From Bradyrhizobium sp. CSS354 (GTDB taxonomy: Bacteria; Pseudomonadota; Alphaproteobacteria; Rhizobiales; Xanthobacteraceae): a stretch of 64,000 nt of DNA. Under the pieces are notes generated by a model that was not told where the DNA came from, did no database searches, and saw only the letters and a program-made list of their open reading frames with translations. Where the stretch lies: contig NZ_JAACFU010000009.1 in NCBI RefSeq assembly GCF_029051725.1, forward strand, positions 248,001 through 312,000. The letters are read 5' to 3'. Numbering within the stretch: the stretch's first letter is position 1; every line of letters starts with the position of its first letter. The translations under genes and the position numbers were made by a program. Positions 49,801 to 58,682 of this stretch are shown piece after piece.

Positions 49801-50328
49801 TTATTTCTTGCCGACCGTCCGAGTCGGACGGCCCTGGCTGATGAAAGCGTAATGCGCATTGGCGACGCCGCCAACCATCAAGGCCTCGACAGCAGGCTCT
49901 GCAATCTCGCTTGCTGCGGCCCAATCGACGAGGAAATTGGCTCCGGTCCCGCCGCGTACGTCGTCGGTCGGAATGAAGATCGAGACGGTGGCGAGGGGCT
50001 TCAATGCGACGGGTGCCTTCAGATAGCTCTCGACTTGCTTGCCCGCGGTATCGAAATAGGCGATGCGCTTGACCACCAGCGGCTGGGTCTCGGAGGCGTT
50101 GTGCACGCTCAAGGTCACCGAGAAGTCGACGCGCAGCTTGCCCTGGCTCATCGCGACGCTGGAATAAGCGGGCACGTAGAACCCACCGGAGACGGCGAGT
50201 TCTTCCTTCGGCAGCGCGGTGAGGGAATCGGCAAAGCTTTGTTCGATATTGACCTTGGATTGAGCGGCTGCGGGGATGACGGAGGCGAGGGGGCATAGCA
50301 GCATTGCAATGGCGAGCCCGATCCGCAT
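49801..50328 (-). CDS. DUF3124-like exported protein
   Basis: A 175-residue protein from ATG 50328, with a signal peptide (IGLAIAMLLCPLASVIPAAA). The mature domain contains VAMSQGKLRVDFSVTLSVHN, RIAYFDTAGKQVESYL and SIFIPTDDVRGGTGANFLVDW, which fits DUF3124. It is probably a periplasmic beta-sandwich. It is divergent from the Kef-type antiporter gene, 67 bp away. The function is unknown. Confidence 0.75.
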   Translation of the reverse strand: MRIGLAIAMLLCPLASVIPAAAQSKVNIEQSFADSLTALPKEELAVSGGFYVPAYSSVAMSQGKLRVDFSVTLSVHNASETQPLVVKRIAYFDTAGKQVESYLKAPVALKPLATVSIFIPTDDVRGGTGANFLVDWAAASEIAEPAVEALMVGGVANAHYAFISQGRPTRTVGKK

Positions 50329-50395
50329 GTGACGAATTGCTCGCTTGCCGCGCCGCACTCGATCACTAGGGTGCGGCAAAACGGACCAATCTGGC

Positions 50396-52123
50396 ATGCA
50401 CGAGCTCATTCGCGACATCACTCTCTGTATCCTGTTCGCCTGGATGCTGGGCCTGCTTGCCCACTTCTCCAGGCAACCGCTGATCCTGGCCTATCTTATC
50501 GCCGGCTTCTGCATAGGTCCATTTGGCGCCGGCTGGGTCAAGTCGCAGGAATCGATCAGCGTCATTTCCGAGCTCGGCCTGATCTTCATGCTGTTCATGA
50601 TCGGCCTGGAGATCGACCTGAAGAAGATCGTGCGGGCGGGAAAGGTCATCCTGTTCGCCGCGGGCGGCCAGCTCCTCGGCGGCTGCTTGCTCGGGGTGCT
50701 ATTCTTCGCCGGCATCGGCCTGTCGCTCGGGGGCGGACAGTTTGATGCGGTTTACCTCTGTGTCGCCTGCGCGCTGTCGAGCACCGTGATCATCGTCAAG
50801 GTGCTCTACGAGAAGCGCGAGCTCGACACGCTGCCGGGCCGCATCACCCTCGGCGTGCTGGTGCTCCAGGACATCTTCGCGATCCTGTTCCTGGCCGTGC
50901 AGCCGAGCCTTGCCAATCTGGAAATCAGCGTCATCCTGCTCTCGATCGGCCGCGTCGCGGTGCTGGTCGCCGCCGCGCTGCTGGTGAGCCGCTACGTGCT
51001 GCCGCGCCTGTTTCACCAGATCGCCCGCCGCCCCGAGCTGATCCTGCTCGGCGCGCTCGCCTGGTGCTTCCTGGTCGCCGAGACCGCCGAGCGGCTGTCG
51101 CTGTCGCGCGAGATGGGCGCCCTGATCGCCGGCGTCTCGCTCTCGACCTTTCCCTACGCGCTCGACGTTACGGCCAAGGTCACCACGCTTCGCGATTTCT
51201 TCATCACGCTGTTCTTCGTTGCGCTCGGCATGACCATTCCCGTGCCCGGCCTCTCCGTAATCGGGCTTGCTCTGATGATCGCGGCGTTCACGGTGGTGAG
51301 CCGCCTCGTCACCACCTTCGCGCCGCTCTATCTGATGAAACAGGGCCTGCGCGCCAGCCTGTTGCCGGCACTTAACCTGGCGCAGATCTCCGAGTTCTCG
51401 CTGGTGGTGATCCAGACCGGCGTCGCCGCCCACCACATCGCGGCCGAGACGGCGAATGCGGCCTCCTTCGCCTTCGTGGTGCTGGCGGTGCTCTCGACCT
51501 TCGTGATGACCCGCAGCGACGAGATCACCCGCTGGGCGATCGGCCCCCTGAAGCGGATCGGCCTGCGCGATCTCGACCACGGCAATGGCCATGGTGAGGA
51601 AGGGCACGAAGGCCATGGCGAGGCCCGCCGCATCGTCATCCTCGGCTTTTTCCGCGCGGCTAGCGCGCTGCTCGCCGAGATCGAACGGCAGGCACCGGTG
51701 CTGCTCGAGCAGATCACCGTGATCGACTTCAATCCCAATGTGTACCAGACGCTGCTATCGCGCGGCCTGCACGTGATCTATGGCGATATCAGCAGCGCCG
51801 ACACGCTGCTCCATGCCGGCGTCAGCAAGTCCGAGATGATCATCCTCAGCGTACCGGATGCGCTTCTGAAGGGGGCCAGCAACGAGAAGCTGGTCCGCCA
51901 CGTCCGCACCCTCAACCCGACCGCCATGATCATTGCCACGGCCGATCTGTTGTCGGATGTGGATGAACTCTACGCGGCTGGCGCCAGCTATGTCACCGTG
52001 ACCCGGCTCAGCGACGCCCATGAGCTGTTCACGGTGATCGAGGCCGCCCAGGCTGGCCTGTTGGCCGACAAGCGTGCCGAGCTCGATCAGCGGCTCGGCG
52101 AACGGCGCGAAGTGCTGCCCTGA
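50396..52123 (+). CDS. CPA2-family cation:proton antiporter (Kef/YbaL-like) with TrkA-N domain
   Basis: A 575-residue protein from ATG 50396. Residues 1-385 form about 12 spans with conserved CPA2 segments (LAYLIAGFCIGPFGAGWV; LGLIFMLFMIGLEIDLKKI; LNLAQISEFSLVV). A His/Glu/Gly-rich linker (GNGHGEEGHEGHGEARR, about 400-420) leads to a TrkA-N/Rossmann domain (about 420-560: FNPNVYQTLLSRGLHVIYGD). It probably exports K+ in exchange for H+ and is gated by nucleotide. The His-rich linker may sense pH or metal. Confidence 0.88.
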   Translation: MHELIRDITLCILFAWMLGLLAHFSRQPLILAYLIAGFCIGPFGAGWVKSQESISVISELGLIFMLFMIGLEIDLKKIVRAGKVILFAAGGQLLGGCLLGVLFFAGIGLSLGGGQFDAVYLCVACALSSTVIIVKVLYEKRELDTLPGRITLGVLVLQDIFAILFLAVQPSLANLEISVILLSIGRVAVLVAAALLVSRYVLPRLFHQIARRPELILLGALAWCFLVAETAERLSLSREMGALIAGVSLSTFPYALDVTAKVTTLRDFFITLFFVALGMTIPVPGLSVIGLALMIAAFTVVSRLVTTFAPLYLMKQGLRASLLPALNLAQISEFSLVVIQTGVAAHHIAAETANAASFAFVVLAVLSTFVMTRSDEITRWAIGPLKRIGLRDLDHGNGHGEEGHEGHGEARRIVILGFFRAASALLAEIERQAPVLLEQITVIDFNPNVYQTLLSRGLHVIYGDISSADTLLHAGVSKSEMIILSVPDALLKGASNEKLVRHVRTLNPTAMIIATADLLSDVDELYAAGASYVTVTRLSDAHELFTVIEAAQAGLLADKRAELDQRLGERREVLP

Positions 52124-52298
52124 CCGCGCCCGGCCGGCTTCTCGCCGGGCTTCTCCGCGCCCATATCGCTGGTATGCCCGGTGCAAGTCGCCCCCCGGGG
52201 CAGGGCTGCGGTCCGGCATATGTGGTTGCGCCGGGGACACTAGCGCCCCGGCCCAAGTCCGGCTAAGCCTCCGGGCCATAACCGTTAGAGATTGGGAA

Positions 52299-53375
52299 AT
52301 GCCCGATAACGTCCAGGAAGTCTTGCAGGCCTTTGCCCGGGGTGAGCTCGTGGTCGTCACCGACGACGATGACCGCGAGGGCGAGGGCGATCTGATCGTC
52401 GCCGCCTCGTTCTGCACCGCCGAGAAGATGGCGTTCATCATCCGCCACACCTCCGGCATCGTTTGCGCGCCGATCACCACCGAAGATGCGCGCCGCCTGC
52501 GGCTCGACCCGATGGTGGCCCACAACGATTCCGCGCACACCACCGCATTCACGGTCTCGATCGACTACAAGCCCGACGGCGGCACTGGCATCTCGGCCGA
52601 AGAGCGCGCCTCGTGCTGCCGCGCGCTGTCCAATCCCAACGCCGGTGCCAACGACTTCGCCCGTCCCGGTCACATCTTCCCGCTGATCGCCAAGGACGGC
52701 GGCGTGCTGCTGCGCTCCGGCCATACCGAGGCCGCGGTCGATCTGTGCAAGCTCTCCGGCCTGCCGCCGGTCGGCGTCATCAGCGAGTTGATGAACGACG
52801 ACGGCAGCGTGATGAAGGGCGAGCAGGTCGCCCGCTTCGCCGCCCAGCACAAGCTCAAGCACGTCACCATCGCCGACATGATCGCCTACCGCCAGGTGCG
52901 CGAGAAGCTGATCGAGCGGGTCTCGACCTTCGTCACCGAGAGCCCGATCGGGCCGCTGCAGGGCTATGCCTACCGCTCGCCGTTCGATTCCATCGCCCAC
53001 GTTGCCTTCGTCTACAACGGCGTCGGCGACGGCAAGAACGTCCTGACGCGCTTCCACAAGCCGAACATCGTCAAGGACATCTTCACCGGCCACAAACGCA
53101 TGGCGGCGGTGCTCGAGCACTTCAAGAAATCCGGCCGTGGCGTTCTGGTCTATCTGCGCGACGGTGCTGCCGGTGTCCCCGTGGCGCCGCTGCCCGATGA
53201 GAGCGCGACCGAGGCCGACCGCAACCGCCAGTGGCGCGAAGTCGGTGTCGGTGCACAGATCCTGCGCGATCTCGGCGTCACCTCGATCCGGCATCTCACG
53301 TCCTCGGTGCACGACTACAAGGGCCTTTCGGGTTTCGGCATCGAGATCGTCGCCAACGAACAGCTCGAAAGCTAG
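52299..53375 (+). CDS. ribB: 3,4-dihydroxy-2-butanone-4-phosphate synthase with degenerate GTP cyclohydrolase II domain
   Basis: A 358-residue protein from ATG 52299. The N-terminal DHBP synthase (1-205) is intact: DDDREGEGDLIVAA, GISAEERASCCRALSN and DFARPGHIFPL. It makes the four-carbon riboflavin precursor from ribulose-5-phosphate. The C-terminal region (about 210-358) has the length and position of GTP cyclohydrolase II but contains no cysteine at all, so the zinc site is missing and it cannot have that activity. A separate RibA should exist elsewhere. This RibBA-like shape with a dead second half is known from some proteobacteria. Confidence 0.9.
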   Translation: MPDNVQEVLQAFARGELVVVTDDDDREGEGDLIVAASFCTAEKMAFIIRHTSGIVCAPITTEDARRLRLDPMVAHNDSAHTTAFTVSIDYKPDGGTGISAEERASCCRALSNPNAGANDFARPGHIFPLIAKDGGVLLRSGHTEAAVDLCKLSGLPPVGVISELMNDDGSVMKGEQVARFAAQHKLKHVTIADMIAYRQVREKLIERVSTFVTESPIGPLQGYAYRSPFDSIAHVAFVYNGVGDGKNVLTRFHKPNIVKDIFTGHKRMAAVLEHFKKSGRGVLVYLRDGAAGVPVAPLPDESATEADRNRQWREVGVGAQILRDLGVTSIRHLTSSVHDYKGLSGFGIEIVANEQLES

Positions 53376-53379
53376 CGCT

Positions 53380-53445
53380 GTCATCCCGGGGTGCGCGAAG
53401 CGCATCCCCCGAGGTGCGCCTCGCCGGCCCCGGGATTCACGCAGA
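53380..53445. repeat. intergenic palindromic repeat
   Basis: TGTCATCCCGGGG at the left and CCCCGGGATTCAC at the right, with inner GCGCGAAGCGC and GAGGTGCGCCTC stems. It is one of the TCAT-CC(G)GG elements of this window. Confidence 0.65.
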
Positions 53446-53532
53446 CCCATACATCTGCAACGCAATTGCACTTGTTGCCGCGGCGCTTTACTTTGTCGGG
53501 CAAATTGACGGAACCAGACGAAAGGACGTTTC

Positions 53533-54747
53533 ATGACCGCGCGCCCTCAGGCCAAGGACAAGCCGACTTCGGCTTCTTTCCAGTGGGACGATCCGTTCCT
53601 GCTCGACGAGCAGCTCACTGAAGACGAGCGCATGGTGCGCGACACCGCGCGCGCCTACGCCCAGGACAAGCTGCTGCCGCGCGTCGCCAAGGCCTATCTC
53701 GAAGAGAAGACGGATCGCGAGATATTCAACGAGATGGGCGAACTCGGCCTGATCGGCATCACGTTGCCGGAGGAATATGGCTGCGCCAATGCAGGCTATG
53801 TCGCCTATGGTCTCGTAGCGCGCGAAATCGAACGGGTCGATTCCGGCTACCGCTCGATGAACTCGGTGCAGTCCTCGCTGGTGATGTATCCGATCTACGC
53901 CTACGGCGACGAGAACCAGCGCAAGAAGTACCTGCCGAAGCTCGCCAGCGGTGAGTGGGTCGGCTGCTTCGGGCTGACCGAGCCTGACGCCGGCTCCGAT
54001 CCGGCCGGCATGAAAACCCGCGCCGAGAAGGTTTCGGACGGCTATCGGCTGACCGGCAGCAAGATGTGGATATCTAACGCGCCGATCGCCGACGTGTTCG
54101 TGGTCTGGGCCAAGTCGGCCGCGCACGACAACCAGATCCGCGGCTTCGTGCTGGAGAAGGGCATGAAGGGCCTGTCGGCACCGAAGATCGGCGGCAAGCT
54201 GTCGCTTCGCGCCTCCATCACCGGCGAGGTCGTGATGGACGGCGTCGTGGTCCCGGAAGACGCGCTGCTGCCCAACGTCTCCGGCCTCAAGGGCCCGTTC
54301 GGCTGCCTCAACCGCGCCCGCTACGGCATTTCCTGGGGCGTGCTCGGCGCGGCTGAGGACTGCATGCACCGCGCCCGCCAATACACGCTCGACCGCAAGC
54401 AGTTCGGCAAGCCGCTCGCTGCGACCCAGCTCGTGCAGAAGAAGCTCGCGGACATGCAGACCGAGATCGCGCTGGGCCTTCAGGGCTCGCTGCGCGTCGG
54501 CCGCCTGATGGACGAGGGCAAGTTCGCGCCAGAGATGATCTCGATCATGAAGCGCAACAATTGCGGCAAGGCGCTCGACATCGCCCGCGTCGCGCGCGAC
54601 ATGCACGGCGGCAACGGCATCTCGATCGAATATCACGTGATGCGCCACGTCCATAATCTCGAGACCGTCAACACCTACGAGGGCACCCACGACGTCCACG
54701 CCCTGATCCTGGGCCGCGCGATCACGGGCATTCAGGCGTTTTTCTGA
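53533..54747 (+). CDS. gcdH: glutaryl-CoA dehydrogenase
   Basis: A 404-residue acyl-CoA dehydrogenase. FAD/substrate signatures are GCFGLTEPDAGSDPAGMKTRA and MWISNAPIADVFVVWAK. The C-terminal motif with the catalytic Glu is TVNTYEGTHDVHALILGRAITGIQAFF. This ending and the FQWDDPFLLDEQLTEDERMV start are characteristic of GcdH, which converts glutaryl-CoA to crotonyl-CoA during lysine, tryptophan and benzoate breakdown. It is flanked by palindromic repeats. No electron-transfer partner is next to it. Confidence 0.92.
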   Translation: MTARPQAKDKPTSASFQWDDPFLLDEQLTEDERMVRDTARAYAQDKLLPRVAKAYLEEKTDREIFNEMGELGLIGITLPEEYGCANAGYVAYGLVAREIERVDSGYRSMNSVQSSLVMYPIYAYGDENQRKKYLPKLASGEWVGCFGLTEPDAGSDPAGMKTRAEKVSDGYRLTGSKMWISNAPIADVFVVWAKSAAHDNQIRGFVLEKGMKGLSAPKIGGKLSLRASITGEVVMDGVVVPEDALLPNVSGLKGPFGCLNRARYGISWGVLGAAEDCMHRARQYTLDRKQFGKPLAATQLVQKKLADMQTEIALGLQGSLRVGRLMDEGKFAPEMISIMKRNNCGKALDIARVARDMHGGNGISIEYHVMRHVHNLETVNTYEGTHDVHALILGRAITGIQAFF

Positions 54748-54790
54748 GCAAACCGCCTGAATGGGCGATGCGGCTGAACTCTCGAATTGC

Positions 54791-54899
54791 GTCATGGCCG
54801 GGCAGAAGCGCGAAGCGCGTCTTCGCGCTAGACGTCCCGGCCATCCACGTCTTAGACCACGCGAAGAACGTGGATGCCCGGCACAAGGCCGGGCATGAC
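54791..54899. repeat. intergenic palindromic repeat
   Basis: Bounded by GTCATGGCCGGG and CCGGGCATGAC, with internal pairs AGAAGCGCGAAGCGCGTCTT and CCACGT/ACGTGG. A long imperfect hairpin in the gap between gcdH and the MBL gene. Confidence 0.65.
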
Positions 54900-54924
54900 G
54901 AAGTCAGCAAGGTATGAGCAAGCC

Positions 54925-55845
54925 ATGTCCGACAACGACGACGTCCCGTTCAACCGCGACTTTCCGCTGAAGCCCGGCGTCGTCGAGCAAGTCCGTCCCG
55001 GCGTACGGCGGGTGCTCTGCAACAATCCGAGTCCGTTCACTTTCACCGGTACGGTCAGCTACATCGTGGGCCGCGGCAACGTCGCGATCATCGATCCCGG
55101 TCCGGACGACGAGGCGCATGCAGCGGCGCTGCTCGATGCCGTCAGCGGCGAGACGGTGAGCCATATCTTCGTCACCCACACCCACCGCGACCATTCGCCG
55201 AACACCGCGCGGATCAAGCGGGCGACCGGCGCGCCAGTTTACGCCGAAGGCCCGCACCGCGCCTCGCGCCCGCGTTTCGAGAGCGAGAAGCACAACCCGG
55301 AATCCGGCGCCGACCGCGACTTCGCGCCCGATATCAGGATCGCCCACGGCGACGTGGTCGAAGGAGACGGCTGGCGGCTCGAGGCCGTGGCGACACCTGG
55401 CCATACCGCCAATCACCTCGCGTTTTCCTGGCCCGAGCGGAAATTCAACTTCGTCGGCGATCACGTGATGGGGTGGTCGACTTCGATCGTGGCGCCGCCG
55501 GACGGCTCGATGATCGACTACATGGAATCGCTGGATCGTCTCGCCGCGCGCGAAGAGGATGTGTATTTCTCCGGCCACGGCCCTGAAATTCCGGACGGTC
55601 CGCGCTTCGTGCGTTTTCTGATCCGTCACCGCAAGGCGCGCGAGGCCTCCATCCTGCACCGCCTTGCCAAGGGCGAGACCGACATCCCGACCATGGTCCG
55701 GGCGATCTATATCGGCATCGATCCGAGGCTCACCACTGCGGCGGGCTATTCCGTGCTGGCGCATCTGGAAGACCTGGTCGCCCGCGGCGTGGTGGCGACC
55801 GACGGCGATCCCGTGATCGGCGGGACGTATCGGATGGCGAGCTAG
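54925..55845 (+). CDS. MBL-fold metallo-hydrolase (LACTB2/glyoxalase II-like)
   Basis: A 306-residue protein from ATG 54925. The metallo-beta-lactamase motif is complete: VTHTHRDHSPNTARIK (HxHxDH), TPGHTANHLAF, VGDHVMGWS and YFSGHGPEI. The C-terminal winged-helix-like extension (MVRAIYIGIDPRLTTAAGYS) matches the LACTB2-like group, which includes RNases and thioester hydrolases. The substrate is unknown. It is preceded by GAGCAAG and lies between two repeats. Confidence 0.88.
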   Translation: MSDNDDVPFNRDFPLKPGVVEQVRPGVRRVLCNNPSPFTFTGTVSYIVGRGNVAIIDPGPDDEAHAAALLDAVSGETVSHIFVTHTHRDHSPNTARIKRATGAPVYAEGPHRASRPRFESEKHNPESGADRDFAPDIRIAHGDVVEGDGWRLEAVATPGHTANHLAFSWPERKFNFVGDHVMGWSTSIVAPPDGSMIDYMESLDRLAAREEDVYFSGHGPEIPDGPRFVRFLIRHRKAREASILHRLAKGETDIPTMVRAIYIGIDPRLTTAAGYSVLAHLEDLVARGVVATDGDPVIGGTYRMAS

Positions 55846-55851
55846 TCTCTC

Positions 55852-55955
55852 GTCATTCCGGGGGGCGTGTTAGCGCGAACCCGGAATCCATTTATATGCG
55901 GATGCTGCGGCCCGATGGATTCCGGGCTCGCCGCTTCGCGTCGCCCCGGAATGAC
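55852..55955. repeat. intergenic palindromic repeat with nested stems
   Basis: Outer arms GTCATTCCGGGG/CCCCGGAATGAC and inner arms CCCGGAATCCAT/ATGGATTCCGGG. It sits between convergent genes, where it may also end transcription. Confidence 0.8.
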
Positions 55956-55961
55956 AGAATC

Positions 55962-56816
55962 CTACTTCTTCACCGTCTTTGCCGGCGCCTTCGGCGGTGT
56001 CACCGGCGTCTTCTTCACCGGCTTGAGTGCGTCGGCATCGGCGGCGGTGTTGAGATCGTCGATGAATTTCTTCACACGCGCGGCGTTGCTGCCGAGGTCG
56101 CTCTCGAAATAGCGCGAGGCGGATCGGATATCGACGCGGGAATCCTCGCCGTCAGGCACGACCCGGATCGCGATGTCCTCGCGAAACCCCATGATCGGCG
56201 AGCGCGCCACCGCCTCGATGCGACCGATGCGGCGCGGCGGCTGCGGCGCGCGCTCGTCGATCACCAGCCATTTGCGCTTGTTGACGAGCTGAAGCGCGAT
56301 CGCATAGGCGCGGTCGACCGAGATCTCGAGCTCGATCGGCTCGATATCAGGATAGAATTGACGCTGCTGCTCGGCCGAATAGAGGCCGGCATACACCGCG
56401 GTGTTGGCACCATCGCCGGTGCGCAGGCGGGCCAGTGCGTCGAAGCGCGGCGGGTCGATCGGGTCGGTGGTGATGTCGTGGATCGCCGGCAGCTTGCGGT
56501 ATTGCAGGCCGAGATAGGCCGGGTAGGCGAGGATCGCGCCGTCGATCAGGAACGCAAGCAGGATGCGCGCCATGCCGCGCGAGCCGTTCTGCCAGATCGC
56601 GGCAAAGCCGGCGAGCCCGAACAGGATCGAGAGCGCCGCAATCCCAAGCCCGCCGAAGAAGGTCGCGAGTGCCGGCTTCATCTCCAGGAAGCCGAACCGG
56701 AGGATGATGATCGAGACCACCACCGCCACCACGGAGAACACGGCCAGATTGCGCGCCCAGCTCGCGAGGCTGGACACGGGCTCCGACTGATAGGGAGCGG
56801 AAAACCTGCGGGCCAT
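55962..56816 (-). CDS. DUF1499 membrane protein
   Basis: A 284-residue protein. Three hydrophobic spans in the first 110 residues (NLAVFSVVAVVVSIIILRFG; FFGGLGIAALSILFGLAGFA; ILLAFLIDGAILAYPAYLGL). A soluble DUF1499 domain follows at about 115-265 (DITTDPIDPPRFDALARLR; IGRIEAVARSPIMGFREDIAIRV; VDIRSASRYFESDLGSNAARV). The C-terminal tail is Pro/Lys-rich (PVKKTPVTPPKAPAKTVKK). DUF1499 proteins are widespread and of unknown function. Confidence 0.85.
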   Translation of the reverse strand: MARRFSAPYQSEPVSSLASWARNLAVFSVVAVVVSIIILRFGFLEMKPALATFFGGLGIAALSILFGLAGFAAIWQNGSRGMARILLAFLIDGAILAYPAYLGLQYRKLPAIHDITTDPIDPPRFDALARLRTGDGANTAVYAGLYSAEQQRQFYPDIEPIELEISVDRAYAIALQLVNKRKWLVIDERAPQPPRRIGRIEAVARSPIMGFREDIAIRVVPDGEDSRVDIRSASRYFESDLGSNAARVKKFIDDLNTAADADALKPVKKTPVTPPKAPAKTVKK

Positions 56817-56929
56817 CGGGTAAGCTCTGCCGGAGTCTTGGGGACGGTGCCGGCCGATCTGGCACGACTATGGGCCGTTGAGACCACGGCCCCGAGGCAA
56901 ATTCAAGGGTTCCCGGGATGTTACGGCCT

Positions 56930-56970
56930 GTCATTCCGGGCTCGATGCCGTTGGCATCGCCCGGAATGAC
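56930..56970. repeat. palindromic repeat, near-perfect 41-nt hairpin
   Basis: GTCATTCCGGGC/GCCCGGAATGAC outer arms and GATGCC/GGCATC inner arms around GTT. It lies 18 bp past the end of the acyl-CoA ligase gene and may act as its terminator. Confidence 0.8.
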
Positions 56971-56988
56971 GGTGTTTGGTTTGGCCGC

Positions 56989-58617
56989 CTACGCCGCCGC
57001 GTTCGGGAAGCGGTATTCCTTGAACTGGTCGCGCAGCGCGGTCTTCAGGATCTTGCCCGTCGCCGTGTGGGGGATCCCGTCGACGAAGGCAACGTCGTCG
57101 GGCATCCACCATTTGGCGATCTTGCCGTCCATGAACTTCAGGATGTCCTCGCGGCTGGCCTGCTGGCCCTGCTTCAGCTGCACGATCAGCAGCGGACGCT
57201 CGTCCCATTTGGGATGGAATACGCCGATCACGGCGGCTTCCGCCACGGCCGGATGGCCGACTGCGAGGTTTTCCAGCTCGATCGAGGAGATCCATTCGCC
57301 GCCGGACTTGATCACGTCCTTGGAGCGGTCGGTGATCCGCATGTAGCCGGCCTCGTCGATGGTCGCGACGTCGCCGGTGTCGAAGAAGCCGTCCTCGTCG
57401 AGGATGTCAGTGTCGACCCGGTAATAGGCCTTGGCGACGGCCGGGCCGGCGACCTTGAGGCGACCGAAGGTCGTGCCGTCCCACGGCAGTTCCTTGCCGG
57501 CATCGTCGGTGATCTTCATCTCGACGGCGAACGGCGCGTAGCCCTGCATCTGCAGCACGTCGAGCCGCGCCTCGCCGGTCGCGTTCTGGAACGGCGGCTT
57601 CAGCGCCGCGACGCTGCCGATCGGGCTCATCTCGGTCATGCCCCAGGCGTGGCGGACGTTCGAGCCTATGTCGAGGAAGGCCTTGATCATCGAACGCGGC
57701 ATCGCCGAGCCGCCGCAGATCACCATCTTCAGGTCCGGCAGCTTCAGATTGTTGGCGGTCATGTGCTGGAGCAGCATCAGCCACACCGTGGGCACGCCGG
57801 CGGTATGTGTCACCCTCTCGGTCGAGAGCAGCTCATAGACCGAGGCGCCGTCGAGCTTGGCGCCGGGCATGACGAGCTTGGTGCCCTGCGAGGGTGCCGA
57901 GAAGGCGATGCCCCAGCTGTTGGCGTGGAAGAGCGGCACCACGGGAAGCATGGTCTCGGAGGCGCTGGTACCGAGCGCGTCGACATTGTTGGCCATCAGC
58001 GCGTGCAGCACGTTGGAGCGATGCGAATACAGCACCCCTTTAGGATCGCCGGTGGTGCCTGACGTGTAGCACATCGCGGCCGCCGTGTTCTCGTCAAAGT
58101 CCTTCCATTTAAACTTGCCGTCGGCCTCCGCAATCCAGTCCTCGTAGGCGACCACGTTCTTCAGCGTCGTCTGCGGCATGTGCGCCTTGTCGGTGAGCAC
58201 GACGTAGCGTTCTACGCTTGTCAGCTTGTCGGCGATCTTCTCCAGGACCGGAATGAATGTGATGTCGGTCATCACGATGCGGTCCTGGGCATGGTTGATG
58301 ATCCAGGCGATCTGCTCGGGGAAAAGGCGGGGATTGACGGTATGGCAGATGGCGCCGATCCCCATGATGCCGTACCAGACCTCGAGATGGCGCCAGGTGT
58401 TCCAGGCGATCGTTGCGACACGGTCGCCGAGCTTGATGCCGTCGCGCTCCAGCATCTGCGAGACCTTGAGCGCGCGCTTGTGGATATCGGCATAGGTGGT
58501 GCGATGGATCGGTCCCTCGACCGAGCGCGTCACGACCTCCTGCTTGCCATGAATCCTGGCGGCGTGTTCGATGATCCGGTGGCAGAGCAGGGGCCAGTCT
58601 TGCATCAAACCAAGCAT
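56989..58617 (-). CDS. acyl-CoA ligase (DmdB/medium-chain fatty-acid-CoA ligase type)
   Basis: A 542-residue adenylate-forming enzyme. The P-loop is CYTSGTTGDPKGVLYSHRS, with later core motifs WGMTEMSPIG, DGFFDTGDVATIDEAGYMRI and the catalytic Lys near the C-terminus in PHTATGKILKTALRDQF. N-terminal features (RTTYADIHKRALKVSQMLER) and length fit the 3-(methylthio)propionyl-CoA ligase/medium-chain group. It activates a carboxylic acid with ATP and CoA. The exact substrate is unknown. It stands alone. Confidence 0.88.
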   Translation of the reverse strand: MLGLMQDWPLLCHRIIEHAARIHGKQEVVTRSVEGPIHRTTYADIHKRALKVSQMLERDGIKLGDRVATIAWNTWRHLEVWYGIMGIGAICHTVNPRLFPEQIAWIINHAQDRIVMTDITFIPVLEKIADKLTSVERYVVLTDKAHMPQTTLKNVVAYEDWIAEADGKFKWKDFDENTAAAMCYTSGTTGDPKGVLYSHRSNVLHALMANNVDALGTSASETMLPVVPLFHANSWGIAFSAPSQGTKLVMPGAKLDGASVYELLSTERVTHTAGVPTVWLMLLQHMTANNLKLPDLKMVICGGSAMPRSMIKAFLDIGSNVRHAWGMTEMSPIGSVAALKPPFQNATGEARLDVLQMQGYAPFAVEMKITDDAGKELPWDGTTFGRLKVAGPAVAKAYYRVDTDILDEDGFFDTGDVATIDEAGYMRITDRSKDVIKSGGEWISSIELENLAVGHPAVAEAAVIGVFHPKWDERPLLIVQLKQGQQASREDILKFMDGKIAKWWMPDDVAFVDGIPHTATGKILKTALRDQFKEYRFPNAAA

Positions 58618-58682
58618 TCCGTCGTTCCTCCGAGAAGCCGCTGGGCGGATTGTCGCTCTCAGCGTTGGGCCAAAGAATTGTC

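Noticed and set aside
52130..52298. FMN riboswitch upstream of ribB
   Set aside because: GGGGCAGGG and AAGTCCGG are present, but the distance between them is too short and the conserved inner stems are missing. A covariance search with Rfam RF00050 would settle it.
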